From contig JALUMJ010000113.1 in NCBI GenBank assembly GCA_027040375.1, positions 1-8,993 on the forward strand: a DNA stretch of 8,993 bases, given 5' to 3'. The translations under genes and the position numbers were made by a program. The notes under the pieces were generated by a model, which was not told where the DNA came from, did no database searches, and worked only from the letters and a program-made list of their open reading frames with translations. Position 1 is the stretch's first letter; every line of letters starts with the position of its first letter. Shown piece after piece: positions 1-7,132 of this stretch. This DNA comes from Campylobacteraceae bacterium (GTDB lineage Bacteria > Campylobacterota > Campylobacteria > Campylobacterales > Sulfurospirillaceae).

Positions 1-1161
1 GGAGAGTAAAAATATACTCATCATAGCAGCCATATAAGGTCTGATATGGGCAAAACCTCTAAAATCTTCATAAGTAATCCTAAGGTGGTCATCTGAAGCT
101 ATATAAGAGAGCATACCAAAAGCACCCATAGAAGATAAAAAATACGCGATTAGATAAAAGATGATGGAAGTAGATGCATTTTCACCAGAACCACTTATGG
201 AAACGAATGCTATAAGCAAATATCCTGTATGGACTATACTAGAGTATGCCAACATTCTCTTTAAATTTGTTTGAAAAACTGCTAAAAGACTACCATATAG
301 TAAAGTTAGTATTGCTATATAAAAGAGAATATCACTCCATATACCTATAAGTTTATGAAAATCAACCAGCATAAATCTTAAAATAAAACCAAAAATAGCA
401 ACTTTAAAAGTAGATGCCATAAACGCAGTCACAGGAAGCGGTGCACCGTCATATGCATCAATTGACCAATTTTGAAATGGAAAAGCTGCAATTTTAAATA
501 AAAATGTTATCAAAATCAATGTTCCGCCAGCAATCACCAATATCATATTGTCGCTCGCATGCGTGCTTATGTATTTTGCAATATCTAATATATTTGTACT
601 TCTAGTTCCTGCATACATCAAAGTTGTACCAAATAACAACATAATTCCTGAAATAGAACCCAAGATTAGATATCTAAAGCTTGCCTCCACTCTTCTTAAA
701 TTATTTTTTTGAAAACCAATCAAAGCATATAATGAAATAGAAGCAATTTCTAAAGCTATGAAAGAAGTAAAAAGTTCAACCGTTTCAACTAATAGCATCA
801 TGCCAAAAACCGAAAATAAAAGTAATGAGAAAATCTCACCTCTTAACATATTCATCTTTTCAAAGTAATGTGTACCCATTAAAACAGTGACAATACCGCC
901 AACTAGGATAATTGAGCTAAAATATCCCGAAAAAGTATCAATAATCAACATCGAAGAAAATACTCCGCTAAATGGTGTTACAGAATATACTTGCCCAAAA
1001 TTTATAGCATTGCTCAAGAGTGCAACAACTAGGAAAAAAAGAGTTATTAAAGATAACCTATGGATGCTAAAGCGCTTTATAGGGCTTAGCAGCATAAGAA
1101 CTATGGCGCCAATTCCAACAGATAAGATTGGTAATAAATATATTATATCATCATGCTTCAT
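1..1161 (-). CDS. nuoN: NADH-quinone oxidoreductase subunit N (partial, C-terminus beyond window)
   Basis: This is an antiporter-like proton-pumping subunit of the complex I membrane arm. I translated 387 codons from the ATG at 1161 with no stop before the window edge. The family is usually about 470-500 residues, so roughly the last 100 are missing, including the helix with the late conserved Lys. Visible landmarks are the Glu in FIALEIAS (E138), the Lys in FLFKIAAFPF (K223), the Lys in MASTFKVAIF (K253) and the loop QTNLKRMLAYSSIVHTGYL, all in the order expected of the NuoL/M/N fold. The protein is hydrophobic throughout. The start ATG overlaps the nuoM stop by 4 nt (ATGA), which points to translational coupling, with a weak GGGG upstream. 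Its position after nuoM and its length separate it from nuoM and nuoL. Identity is secure; the 3' end and any terminator are not visible. Confidence 0.95.
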   Translation of the reverse strand, partial: MKHDDIIYLLPILSVGIGAIVLMLLSPIKRFSIHRLSLITLFFLVVALLSNAINFGQVYSVTPFSGVFSSMLIIDTFSGYFSSIILVGGIVTVLMGTHYFEKMNMLRGEIFSLLLFSVFGMMLLVETVELFTSFIALEIASISLYALIGFQKNNLRRVEASFRYLILGSISGIMLLFGTTLMYAGTRSTNILDIAKYISTHASDNMILVIAGGTLILITFLFKIAAFPFQNWSIDAYDGAPLPVTAFMASTFKVAIFGFILRFMLVDFHKLIGIWSDILFYIAILTLLYGSLLAVFQTNLKRMLAYSSIVHTGYLLIAFVSISGSGENASTSIIFYLIAYFLSSMGAFGMLSYIASDDHLRITYEDFRGFAHIRPYMAAMMSIFLLS

Positions 1162-2642
1162 GAGGCAACCCCAACTTTCAATATGTCTATTAGATAATGC
1201 TGAATTGTTGGTTCAATTTTGTATAAAAACCAATGCGGATAAACACCCATCGCCACTATAATGGCCGCGAGTGAAAATATACCAACAATTTCTTTAATAT
1301 CTAAATCTTTCATGCCACTTATATCATTGCCAGTATCAACGAGTATAGCTCTTTGAAACATCCAAAACATAAAACTAGCAGCTACCAAAACAGTAGTTGC
1401 TGAGATTATACCGACAACATGGCTATACTGAAATAAACCCATCACTATAAGAAGTTCCGAAACAAAACCGTTTGTACCTGGAAGTCCTACTATACAAAGC
1501 AACATCATCGCAAAAGCGACTGTGAGATATGGTGCTTTTTTTGCGATACCTCCAAGTCCAGAGATAGATCTTATGCCTAAATCATGCTCTATGGTTCCCA
1601 CAAGCAAAAACAGTCCTCCTGTGGCCATGGCATGTGCTACAATCAAAAATGCAGCACCAGTCATACCATAGGCATTTAAGGAAAATATACCTGCTGTGAT
1701 AAATGCTAAGTGAGAAGCTGATGAGTATGCAAACATCCTTTTTATATTTTGTTGCATCAAAGCGGCAATTCCAAAGTATATAAGACCAAAAACTCCAATA
1801 CCTACAAAATAAGGTGCAAATTCGACATACTGATGAGGAAACAAAGGAAGCACAAATCTAACTATTCCATAAATTCCTAATTTCGCCATTATTGATGAGA
1901 GTATAAATACGCCACCTGTTGGAGCATTTGAATAAGTTTGCATAAGCCAAGTATGAAATGGAAAAATCGGTATCTTAATTGCAAAAGCAATCATAAAACC
2001 AAAAAATAGAAATGTTCTTTGCGTATTTGAAAGCGTAGTTATCTGCACTAAATCACTCAGTTGAAAACTCCAAACTCCAAATTCTTGATAAAAATGAACT
2101 CCAAGATACAGGATAGAAACTAACATAAACAGTGAGCCCATAATCGTATAAATCGTAATTTTCAAAGTGGAAAAAATTCTGTTTCCTGTTCCGTATATGC
2201 CGATAATCATAAAAACAGGCAAGAGCATAGACTCCCAAAAAAAGTAAAAAAGTATCAAGTCTAAAGACAAGAGTGCTCCTGTTACCCCAGTTTGGATTAG
2301 AAGCATACTTGCCCAATAACCTTTTGATTTTTTAGTTTTCCATAAAAATAGATAACCAAGAGGTATCAAAGTAGTGATAAGCATCAAGATTATCATGGAA
2401 AATCCGTCAACTCCAAGACTATAATATATCCCGTACGAGGTAATCCAAGGATGAAATTCACGAAATTGCATATAATCAGTCAATTGAAATTCAAAAAATA
2501 TTTTTAGAGAAAATAAAAATACGACTAAAGTTGTAGCAAATGCTATGTTTCTTGTTACTTTCATGCCTACAGGAAGTAATAACAAAACAAAAGAGACAAC
2601 CAACGGTAAAAAAATAATAAAAGATAAAAGCCCTATTTCCAC
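1158..2642 (-). CDS. nuoM: NADH-quinone oxidoreductase subunit M
   Basis: NuoM is the middle antiporter-like subunit of complex I and translocates protons in the inner membrane. The 494-residue product has the family's usual length and many membrane helices. Expected charged residues are present: E137 in FFWESMLLP, K223 in AIKIPIFPFH, H230, K254 in IMAKLGIYG and E396 in GLPGTNGFVSE. The loop QQNIKRMFAYSSASHLAF (around 297-314) is also typical. The region after H230 is unusual: residues 231-244 read TWLMQTYSNAPTGG, where most NuoM proteins have a WLPxAHxxAP pattern. Translation starts at a GTG, one base after the nuoL TAG stop, with AGGGA upstream inside the nuoL end. It ends in a 4-nt overlap with nuoN. 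The function call is firm; the loop change marks a divergent subfamily. Confidence 0.96.
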   Translation of the reverse strand: MEIGLLSFIIFLPLVVSFVLLLLPVGMKVTRNIAFATTLVVFLFSLKIFFEFQLTDYMQFREFHPWITSYGIYYSLGVDGFSMIILMLITTLIPLGYLFLWKTKKSKGYWASMLLIQTGVTGALLSLDLILFYFFWESMLLPVFMIIGIYGTGNRIFSTLKITIYTIMGSLFMLVSILYLGVHFYQEFGVWSFQLSDLVQITTLSNTQRTFLFFGFMIAFAIKIPIFPFHTWLMQTYSNAPTGGVFILSSIMAKLGIYGIVRFVLPLFPHQYVEFAPYFVGIGVFGLIYFGIAALMQQNIKRMFAYSSASHLAFITAGIFSLNAYGMTGAAFLIVAHAMATGGLFLLVGTIEHDLGIRSISGLGGIAKKAPYLTVAFAMMLLCIVGLPGTNGFVSELLIVMGLFQYSHVVGIISATTVLVAASFMFWMFQRAILVDTGNDISGMKDLDIKEIVGIFSLAAIIVAMGVYPHWFLYKIEPTIQHYLIDILKVGVAS

Positions 2643-2643
2643 A

Positions 2644-4530
2644 CTATTTCCCTAATTTTAAAATCAAATATATACTAAACGAACTAAGTCCTACTAGCAT
2701 AAAAAAAGCATAAGCTCTTGTATTTGCACTTTGCATCCTGCCTACTCTTCTACCTAAGTTGATAAAACCATTTGACAAAGACATAACAGTTTTATCTATA
2801 AATCCATCATCAATCACGACAGCTACAAAAGTACTCAAATCTCTCATTCTTCGCACTATAAGAAAATCTATAATCTCATCAATATAAAATTTATTGTAAA
2901 CCAAACCACTCTCTTTGATGTCTTGGTTAAAATCATATTTAAAAAACTTAAAATATGCCACTGATATACCGATGAGCCCTGCTAGCACACTAACACTCAT
3001 AAGCATAATATCAGCAGAAAATTCAATATGAGTAGGTGCGCCACTCCAAGCTTCTAACCAACTGTCTATAAGATTTGCTCCACCAAATATCTTAGGGAAA
3101 CCAACAAAACCAGCAAATGCTGCACCAATCGCCAATATAACCAAAGGAGCTTTCATACTCCATGAGATGTTTTGCATTTTTCTTTCTTTATAATTCTTAC
3201 CCTCAAAAGTGACAAAGAAAAGTCTAAACATATAATAAGCCGTAAGGCCTGCTGTAAACAAACCAATACCATAAATCAGATATTCATTATGATTATATGC
3301 TTTTAAAAGTACCTCATCTTTACTAAAAAAACCAGAAAAAGGAGGTATGCCACTAATCGCCAATGTACCAACTAACATAACGCTATAAATCAACGGTATC
3401 TTTTTTCTTAGTCCACCCATCTTAAAAATATTTTGCTCATGATGCAAGGCTATGATAACAGCTCCAGCTCCCATAAACAATAGTGCTTTAAAAAATGCAT
3501 GTGTAAAAACATGAAAAAGCCCAGTCGAGTAAGCTCCTAAACCAACGGCTATAAACATATACCCTAGCTGTGATATAGTTGAATATGCTAGTATCTTTTT
3601 GATATCTGTTTGTTTCATGGCTATGATTGCTGCAAACAAGGATGAAAAAGCCCCAATATATGCTATAAAAACTCCTACATGTGGAATCAAATCATATAAA
3701 AAATGAAATCTCGCTACCATATAAACGCCAGCTGTTACCATAGTAGCTGCGTGAATCAAAGCTGAAACTGGAGTTGGTCCAGCCATCGCATCAGGCAACC
3801 AAACATATAATGGAATTTGCGCTGATTTACCCATGGCTCCTATAAAAAGTGAAATTCCTATTATAACAAGTATGTGATTTGGCACAATCGATACATAATC
3901 TTCAAGAGCCCCATAATCAAATCCTAACTTACCAACATAAAAGAAAAGATATACAATGCCCACTAAAAATCCAAGGTCTCCAACACGATTAGCTATAAAA
4001 GCTTTATTTCCTGCTACTACATTGAGTGGCTCCGTAAAATAAAAGCCTATCAAAAGATAAGAACAAAGGCCAACGCCTTCCCATCCTATAAACATGATAA
4101 TTGGACTATTTGCAAGAACAAGGAGTAGCATGGACGCCATAAAAAGATTGAAATATGAGAAAAATTTGCCATATCCATCATCACCCTTCATATATCCGCT
4201 AGCGTAAATATGAATCATAGAGCCTATAAAAGTGACAAATAACACCATAAAAATAGATAATTTATCTCCTAAAAATCCCATGCTTATGATATATCCGTTC
4301 ACCCCAAGCCAAGTGTATGGTTCATATATATACTCACCATTTCCATTTAAAAGACCAAGAAAAAATAAAAATCCGATAAAAAAACTAGCCATCGGAGCCA
4401 AAAGAGCAAAAAATGTAAAATACCTATCTGCTATCTTTTTAACGCTTATAGAGTATAAGTACATAGCTCCTAGCAAAATAGAACTAAAAAGAGGAATCAA
4501 AACAATCCAAGATAAAAAGTTGCTACTCAC
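2644..4530 (-). CDS. nuoL: NADH-quinone oxidoreductase subunit L
   Basis: NuoL is the distal antiporter-like subunit of complex I and includes the long lateral helix that runs along the membrane arm. The 628-residue product matches the usual 600-630. Landmarks are E151 in FIGWEGVGLCSYLLIG, D185 in NRVGDLGF, K235 in MGKSAQIPL, the signature WLPDAMAGPTPVSALIHAAT (244-263, with H260), H344 and K348 in THAFFKALLF, and K405 in FFSKDEVLL. The residues around 540-590, after the core helices, fit the C-terminal lateral helix region. Translation begins at a GTG that overlaps the nuoK stop (GTGA), preceded by AAGGGA at a suitable distance. The strong TPVSALIHAATMV block could also suggest an Mrp or hydrogenase-4 antiporter subunit, but the surrounding nuo genes exclude that. 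No lost key residue was seen. Confidence 0.97.
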   Translation of the reverse strand: MSSNFLSWIVLIPLFSSILLGAMYLYSISVKKIADRYFTFFALLAPMASFFIGFLFFLGLLNGNGEYIYEPYTWLGVNGYIISMGFLGDKLSIFMVLFVTFIGSMIHIYASGYMKGDDGYGKFFSYFNLFMASMLLLVLANSPIIMFIGWEGVGLCSYLLIGFYFTEPLNVVAGNKAFIANRVGDLGFLVGIVYLFFYVGKLGFDYGALEDYVSIVPNHILVIIGISLFIGAMGKSAQIPLYVWLPDAMAGPTPVSALIHAATMVTAGVYMVARFHFLYDLIPHVGVFIAYIGAFSSLFAAIIAMKQTDIKKILAYSTISQLGYMFIAVGLGAYSTGLFHVFTHAFFKALLFMGAGAVIIALHHEQNIFKMGGLRKKIPLIYSVMLVGTLAISGIPPFSGFFSKDEVLLKAYNHNEYLIYGIGLFTAGLTAYYMFRLFFVTFEGKNYKERKMQNISWSMKAPLVILAIGAAFAGFVGFPKIFGGANLIDSWLEAWSGAPTHIEFSADIMLMSVSVLAGLIGISVAYFKFFKYDFNQDIKESGLVYNKFYIDEIIDFLIVRRMRDLSTFVAVVIDDGFIDKTVMSLSNGFINLGRRVGRMQSANTRAYAFFMLVGLSSFSIYLILKLGK

Positions 4531-4847
4531 AGTATTCCCTTTTGTTTTAACGAGTTGTAGTCATCTATATTGATTGAATGTTTTAATCTATATAAAGAAA
4601 CAATCAATGATAAAAATACCACTGCCTCAGCAGCAGCTATTGCCATCACCATCATAGCGATAATTTGTCCATCCATCGAACCAAAATATCTACTAAGTGA
4701 AACCAAAATAAGATTTATAGAATTTAACATCAATTCAAGTGACATATAAATTATAAAGATATTTTTTCTGCTTATAACTCCCACGATACCTATGCTAAAA
4801 AGTATGATAGCCAGCAAGATATATGACATAAATGATACTTCTATCAT
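4527..4847 (-). CDS. nuoK: NADH-quinone oxidoreductase subunit K
   Basis: NuoK is a three-helix membrane subunit that links the quinone module to the antiporter chain. The 106-residue product keeps the two buried glutamates essential in this family: E38 in MSLELMLNS and E74 in AAAEAVVFLSL. SRKNIFIIY before the first Glu is also typical. I chose the ATG at 4847 over the internal Met at codon 7 because a strong AAGGAG lies 5 nt upstream of it (4853-4858), the ATGA overlap with the nuoJ stop is typical of this operon, and the N-terminus then aligns with other NuoK proteins. The C-terminal tail (about residues 90-106) is hydrophilic. It overlaps nuoL by 4 nt. Identity is secure. Confidence 0.96.
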   Translation of the reverse strand: MIEVSFMSYILLAIILFSIGIVGVISRKNIFIIYMSLELMLNSINLILVSLSRYFGSMDGQIIAMMVMAIAAAEAVVFLSLIVSLYRLKHSINIDDYNSLKQKGIL

Positions 4848-5347
4848 GCTCGCTCCTTCTTTCTTGCTAACACAACAGCTCCTATTAATGCCACTAGTAA
4901 AAGTAGCGATATCGCTTCAAAAGGCAAAATCCAATTTTTAAAAAGTTCATTCCCAAGCATTTTAATATTTCCAAAATCTTTTGTCGTTATATTTGCATCT
5001 CCAGCAAAAGACATACTGTAAAAAGCTTTAAATAACAGATAATCAAATGGCACTATAGCAATAGCGGAGACTAGCATCAACAAGTATTTATTTGGTTCTT
5101 TTGGAGCATGGCTTTGCTGTATATTTAAAAACATTATAACGAACAATAATAGTGCGATAATGGCCCCAGCATATACAATAATCTGAACCATAAATAAAAA
5201 AGTTGCATTTAAGAGTGCATACAAACCTGCGAGTGCTAGCACCGTAACTACAAACCCCAATGCACTATGCACTGTATTTGAAAACATAATCGTACTAGTT
5301 GCCCCAAATAGTGCTAGAAGCGCAAGTACAAGAAAGATTATATCCAT
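4844..5347 (-). CDS. nuoJ: NADH-quinone oxidoreductase subunit J
   Basis: NuoJ is a membrane subunit next to NuoH and NuoK; its third helix is thought to change conformation during coupling. The 167-residue product has about five hydrophobic segments. The family signature is clear: QIIVYAGAIIALLLFVIMFL at 55-74, with the conserved YAGAI, and a C-terminal helix ending FEAISLLLLVALIGAVVLAR (143-162). A short polar stretch around 112-138 lies between helices. The ATG shares one base with the nuoI stop (TGATG) and has AGAGGA about 7 nt upstream, within the end of nuoI. The stop overlaps the nuoK start by 4 nt. Length and composition are ordinary for the family. Confidence 0.95.
   Translation of the reverse strand: MDIIFLVLALLALFGATSTIMFSNTVHSALGFVVTVLALAGLYALLNATFLFMVQIIVYAGAIIALLLFVIMFLNIQQSHAPKEPNKYLLMLVSAIAIVPFDYLLFKAFYSMSFAGDANITTKDFGNIKMLGNELFKNWILPFEAISLLLLVALIGAVVLARKKERA
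4853..4858 (-). promoter_or_regulatory. Ribosome binding site of nuoK
   Basis: AAGGAG, 5 nt before the ATG at 4847 and inside the end of nuoJ. It is the clearest Shine-Dalgarno in the operon and settles the nuoK start over the internal Met at codon 7. Confidence 0.8.
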
Positions 5348-5847
5348 CAGTTTTCCTCTTTTCGAGCAGTATTATTCAAAAGTTGCTCTTTGTTTAAAAC
5401 AAAATCTTCTCTTTTTTCTGCTATAAAAGTAAATATACCGGTATCCATTCTAATAGCATCACAAGGACAAGCTTCTACACAACCTCCGCAAAATACACAT
5501 TCGAGTAAATCTATCGAAAATTTTGCTGGCATTTTCTCAGCCATGCCGTCTGTTCGCTCAACTGCTTCTATGAAAATACAATCAGCAGGACATGCAGTAG
5601 CACACATAAAACAAGCAACACATCTTACACTGTCATCTTCTCTATGAGTCAATCTATGCACGCCTCTGTATCTATCGGTTATATCGTTGGGTTGCATTTC
5701 AGGATAACATTCTGTTTTGATATTTGATGTGTCTATTAAGTTTTTTGTAAAGTGAGATATCGTTGTTTTCATTCCTCCAAATATAGCAGGCAGATAAAGT
5801 CTATCTTTTAAGCTTTTGCCATATCTTGGTACAATTTTTATGCCCAT
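5347..5847 (-). CDS. nuoI: NADH-quinone oxidoreductase subunit I, two [4Fe-4S] ferredoxin-type
   Basis: NuoI is the peripheral-arm subunit that carries clusters N6a and N6b and passes electrons towards the quinone site. The 166-residue product shows two complete ferredoxin motifs, CxxCxxCxxxCP: C76, C79, C82, C86 and C117, C120, C123, C127. The N-terminal part (residues 1-40) is the amphipathic region that usually lies on the membrane, and the C-terminal tail is charged. I placed the start at ATG 5847, one base after the nuoH stop, because GGAG (5854-5857) sits exactly 6 nt upstream. An upstream TTG at 5868 is open in frame but would add seven residues inside nuoH without a better ribosome site. 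The stop shares one base with the nuoJ start. Confidence 0.96.
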   Translation of the reverse strand: MGIKIVPRYGKSLKDRLYLPAIFGGMKTTISHFTKNLIDTSNIKTECYPEMQPNDITDRYRGVHRLTHREDDSVRCVACFMCATACPADCIFIEAVERTDGMAEKMPAKFSIDLLECVFCGGCVEACPCDAIRMDTGIFTFIAEKREDFVLNKEQLLNNTARKEEN

Positions 5848-5848
5848 A

Positions 5849-7132
5849 TCAAGCTCCAAAGGCGACAATTGCGATTGCCGTTACAAAAATATTTGCGATT
5901 GAGATAGGAAGAAGCACTTTCCAACCAAGGTCTTGTAATTGGTCGTACCTAAACCTAGGTAGCGTCCATCTAACCCAAACAAAAACAAAATTCATCAACA
6001 AAAGCTTGATAGCAAATGTTGCTACTTGCATAATAGCTACAGCGATATTTGTAGTTGTAGCACTTACGCCAAAAAATAAAAAACTACCTAATAATAAAAC
6101 TACAAATATATTCATCATCACAAGAATTCTTATAAGCCATTTGCTTTCATTATTTCTTTTGTCATCTGCTTTTGGCCAAACATTGTTCTTTAAAATCCAA
6201 CCTCCAAATTTATAACTCAAAAGTGGAAGCAGAACTATGATAGCAATCATAACGATATCAAAATGCTCTTTTAAAGTGTCAGTTCCAACCCAAGGGATAT
6301 TGTATCCGCCAAAAAAGAGTGTCACCATCAAGGCACTTGAGGCACTCATAGCAACATATTCGCCAACAAAAAAGAGTCCAAATTTCATAGCACTATACTC
6401 TGTATGATAACCGCCAACTATCTCGCTTTCGCCCTCAGCTATGTCAAATGGAGTTCTGTTTGCTTCTGCAAAAGATGTGATTATAAATATAATAGCCGCA
6501 ACTGGTTGCATGATAATTCCCCAAGCAGGAATAAAACCAAAAATCAATCCACTTTGAAAATTTACGATATCTACTAGATGGATTGAACCGTAAGTTATAA
6601 GCAAAGAGACGAGCGCCAAAGTCATGGATACTTCATAGCTAATCACTTGCGCCCCAGCTCTTACTGAACCTAGAAGGCTATATTTGTTGTTACTTGACCA
6701 ACCCCCTAAAATTATGCCATATACGCTCAAGCCTGCAAGTGCTAAAAACCATAAAACCCCAAAATCAAGTGGCAAACCTTGCATGATAAATGTTTGAGTG
6801 CCTATAACCAAGTCATCTGCAAAAGGCATCACCATAAAAGAAAGGAAAGCTGAAACAAACACTATAACAGGAGCGATTCTAAATATAAATCTTTCTTTTA
6901 TATTTCCTGCTCTAAAATCTTCTTTAAATACAAGCTTCAACATATCCGCAAAAGACTGTATCAAACCGCCTAATCTAAACCCAGCGATATTACATCTATT
7001 TGGTCCAAGCCTGTCTTGTATAAAACCAGCTACTCTTCTCTCAACCCAAACAAGTATCGGAGCTGCACCCAACGAAAACAGTAATGCCAATATAATATTT
7101 ACGATAACTACGCTAATCAAGATTATATTCAT
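5849..7132 (-). CDS. nuoH: NADH-quinone oxidoreductase subunit H with an extra helix pair
   Basis: NuoH is the membrane subunit that forms the quinone chamber together with NuoB and NuoD. Conserved cytoplasmic segments are all present: ERRVAGFIQDRLGPNR at 31-46, SLLGSVRAGAQVISYE at 152-167, EANRTPFDIAEGESEIVGG at 223-241, and RWTLPRFRYDQL at 388-399. The product has 427 residues, about 100 more than the common 320-340. The extra length lies between FFGGY (273-277) and the penultimate helix (about 366-386). It contains two added hydrophobic stretches, about 291-314 and 332-356, separated by a charged loop (315-331). The frame is open and uninterrupted, so this is a real insertion rather than a frameshift artefact. 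It overlaps the nuoG stop by 4 nt (ATGA). Identity is secure; the role of the insertion is unknown. Confidence 0.96.
   Translation of the reverse strand: MNIILISVVIVNIILALLFSLGAAPILVWVERRVAGFIQDRLGPNRCNIAGFRLGGLIQSFADMLKLVFKEDFRAGNIKERFIFRIAPVIVFVSAFLSFMVMPFADDLVIGTQTFIMQGLPLDFGVLWFLALAGLSVYGIILGGWSSNNKYSLLGSVRAGAQVISYEVSMTLALVSLLITYGSIHLVDIVNFQSGLIFGFIPAWGIIMQPVAAIIFIITSFAEANRTPFDIAEGESEIVGGYHTEYSAMKFGLFFVGEYVAMSASSALMVTLFFGGYNIPWVGTDTLKEHFDIVMIAIIVLLPLLSYKFGGWILKNNVWPKADDKRNNESKWLIRILVMMNIFVVLLLGSFLFFGVSATTTNIAVAIMQVATFAIKLLLMNFVFVWVRWTLPRFRYDQLQDLGWKVLLPISIANIFVTAIAIVAFGA
5854..5857 (-). promoter_or_regulatory. Ribosome binding site of nuoI
   Basis: GGAG, 6 nt before the ATG at 5847 and embedded in the last codons of nuoH. 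It favours this ATG over the in-frame TTG at 5868. Confidence 0.7.

Noticed and set aside
887..1261. Plus-strand open frame of 124 codons opposite nuoN and the end of nuoM
   Set aside because: It lies opposite two well-supported genes, shows no family motif or ribosome site, and is typical of antisense shadows.
2053..2316. Minus-strand 87-codon frame within nuoM
   Set aside because: It is an alternative frame inside a fully supported gene, with no independent signal.
2644..4530. Mrp antiporter or hydrogenase-4 subunit instead of NuoL
   Set aside because: The shared TPVSALIHAATMV block is ambiguous alone, but length, C-terminal region and the flanking nuoK and nuoM fix it as NuoL.
5848..5868. 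Upstream TTG start for nuoI giving seven more residues
   Set aside because: It lies inside nuoH without a good ribosome site, while ATG 5847 has GGAG at 6 nt.
5826..6215. Plus-strand open frame of 129 codons opposite nuoH and the start of nuoI
   Set aside because: It is hydrophobic only because it mirrors a membrane gene; the conserved NuoH frame explains the region.
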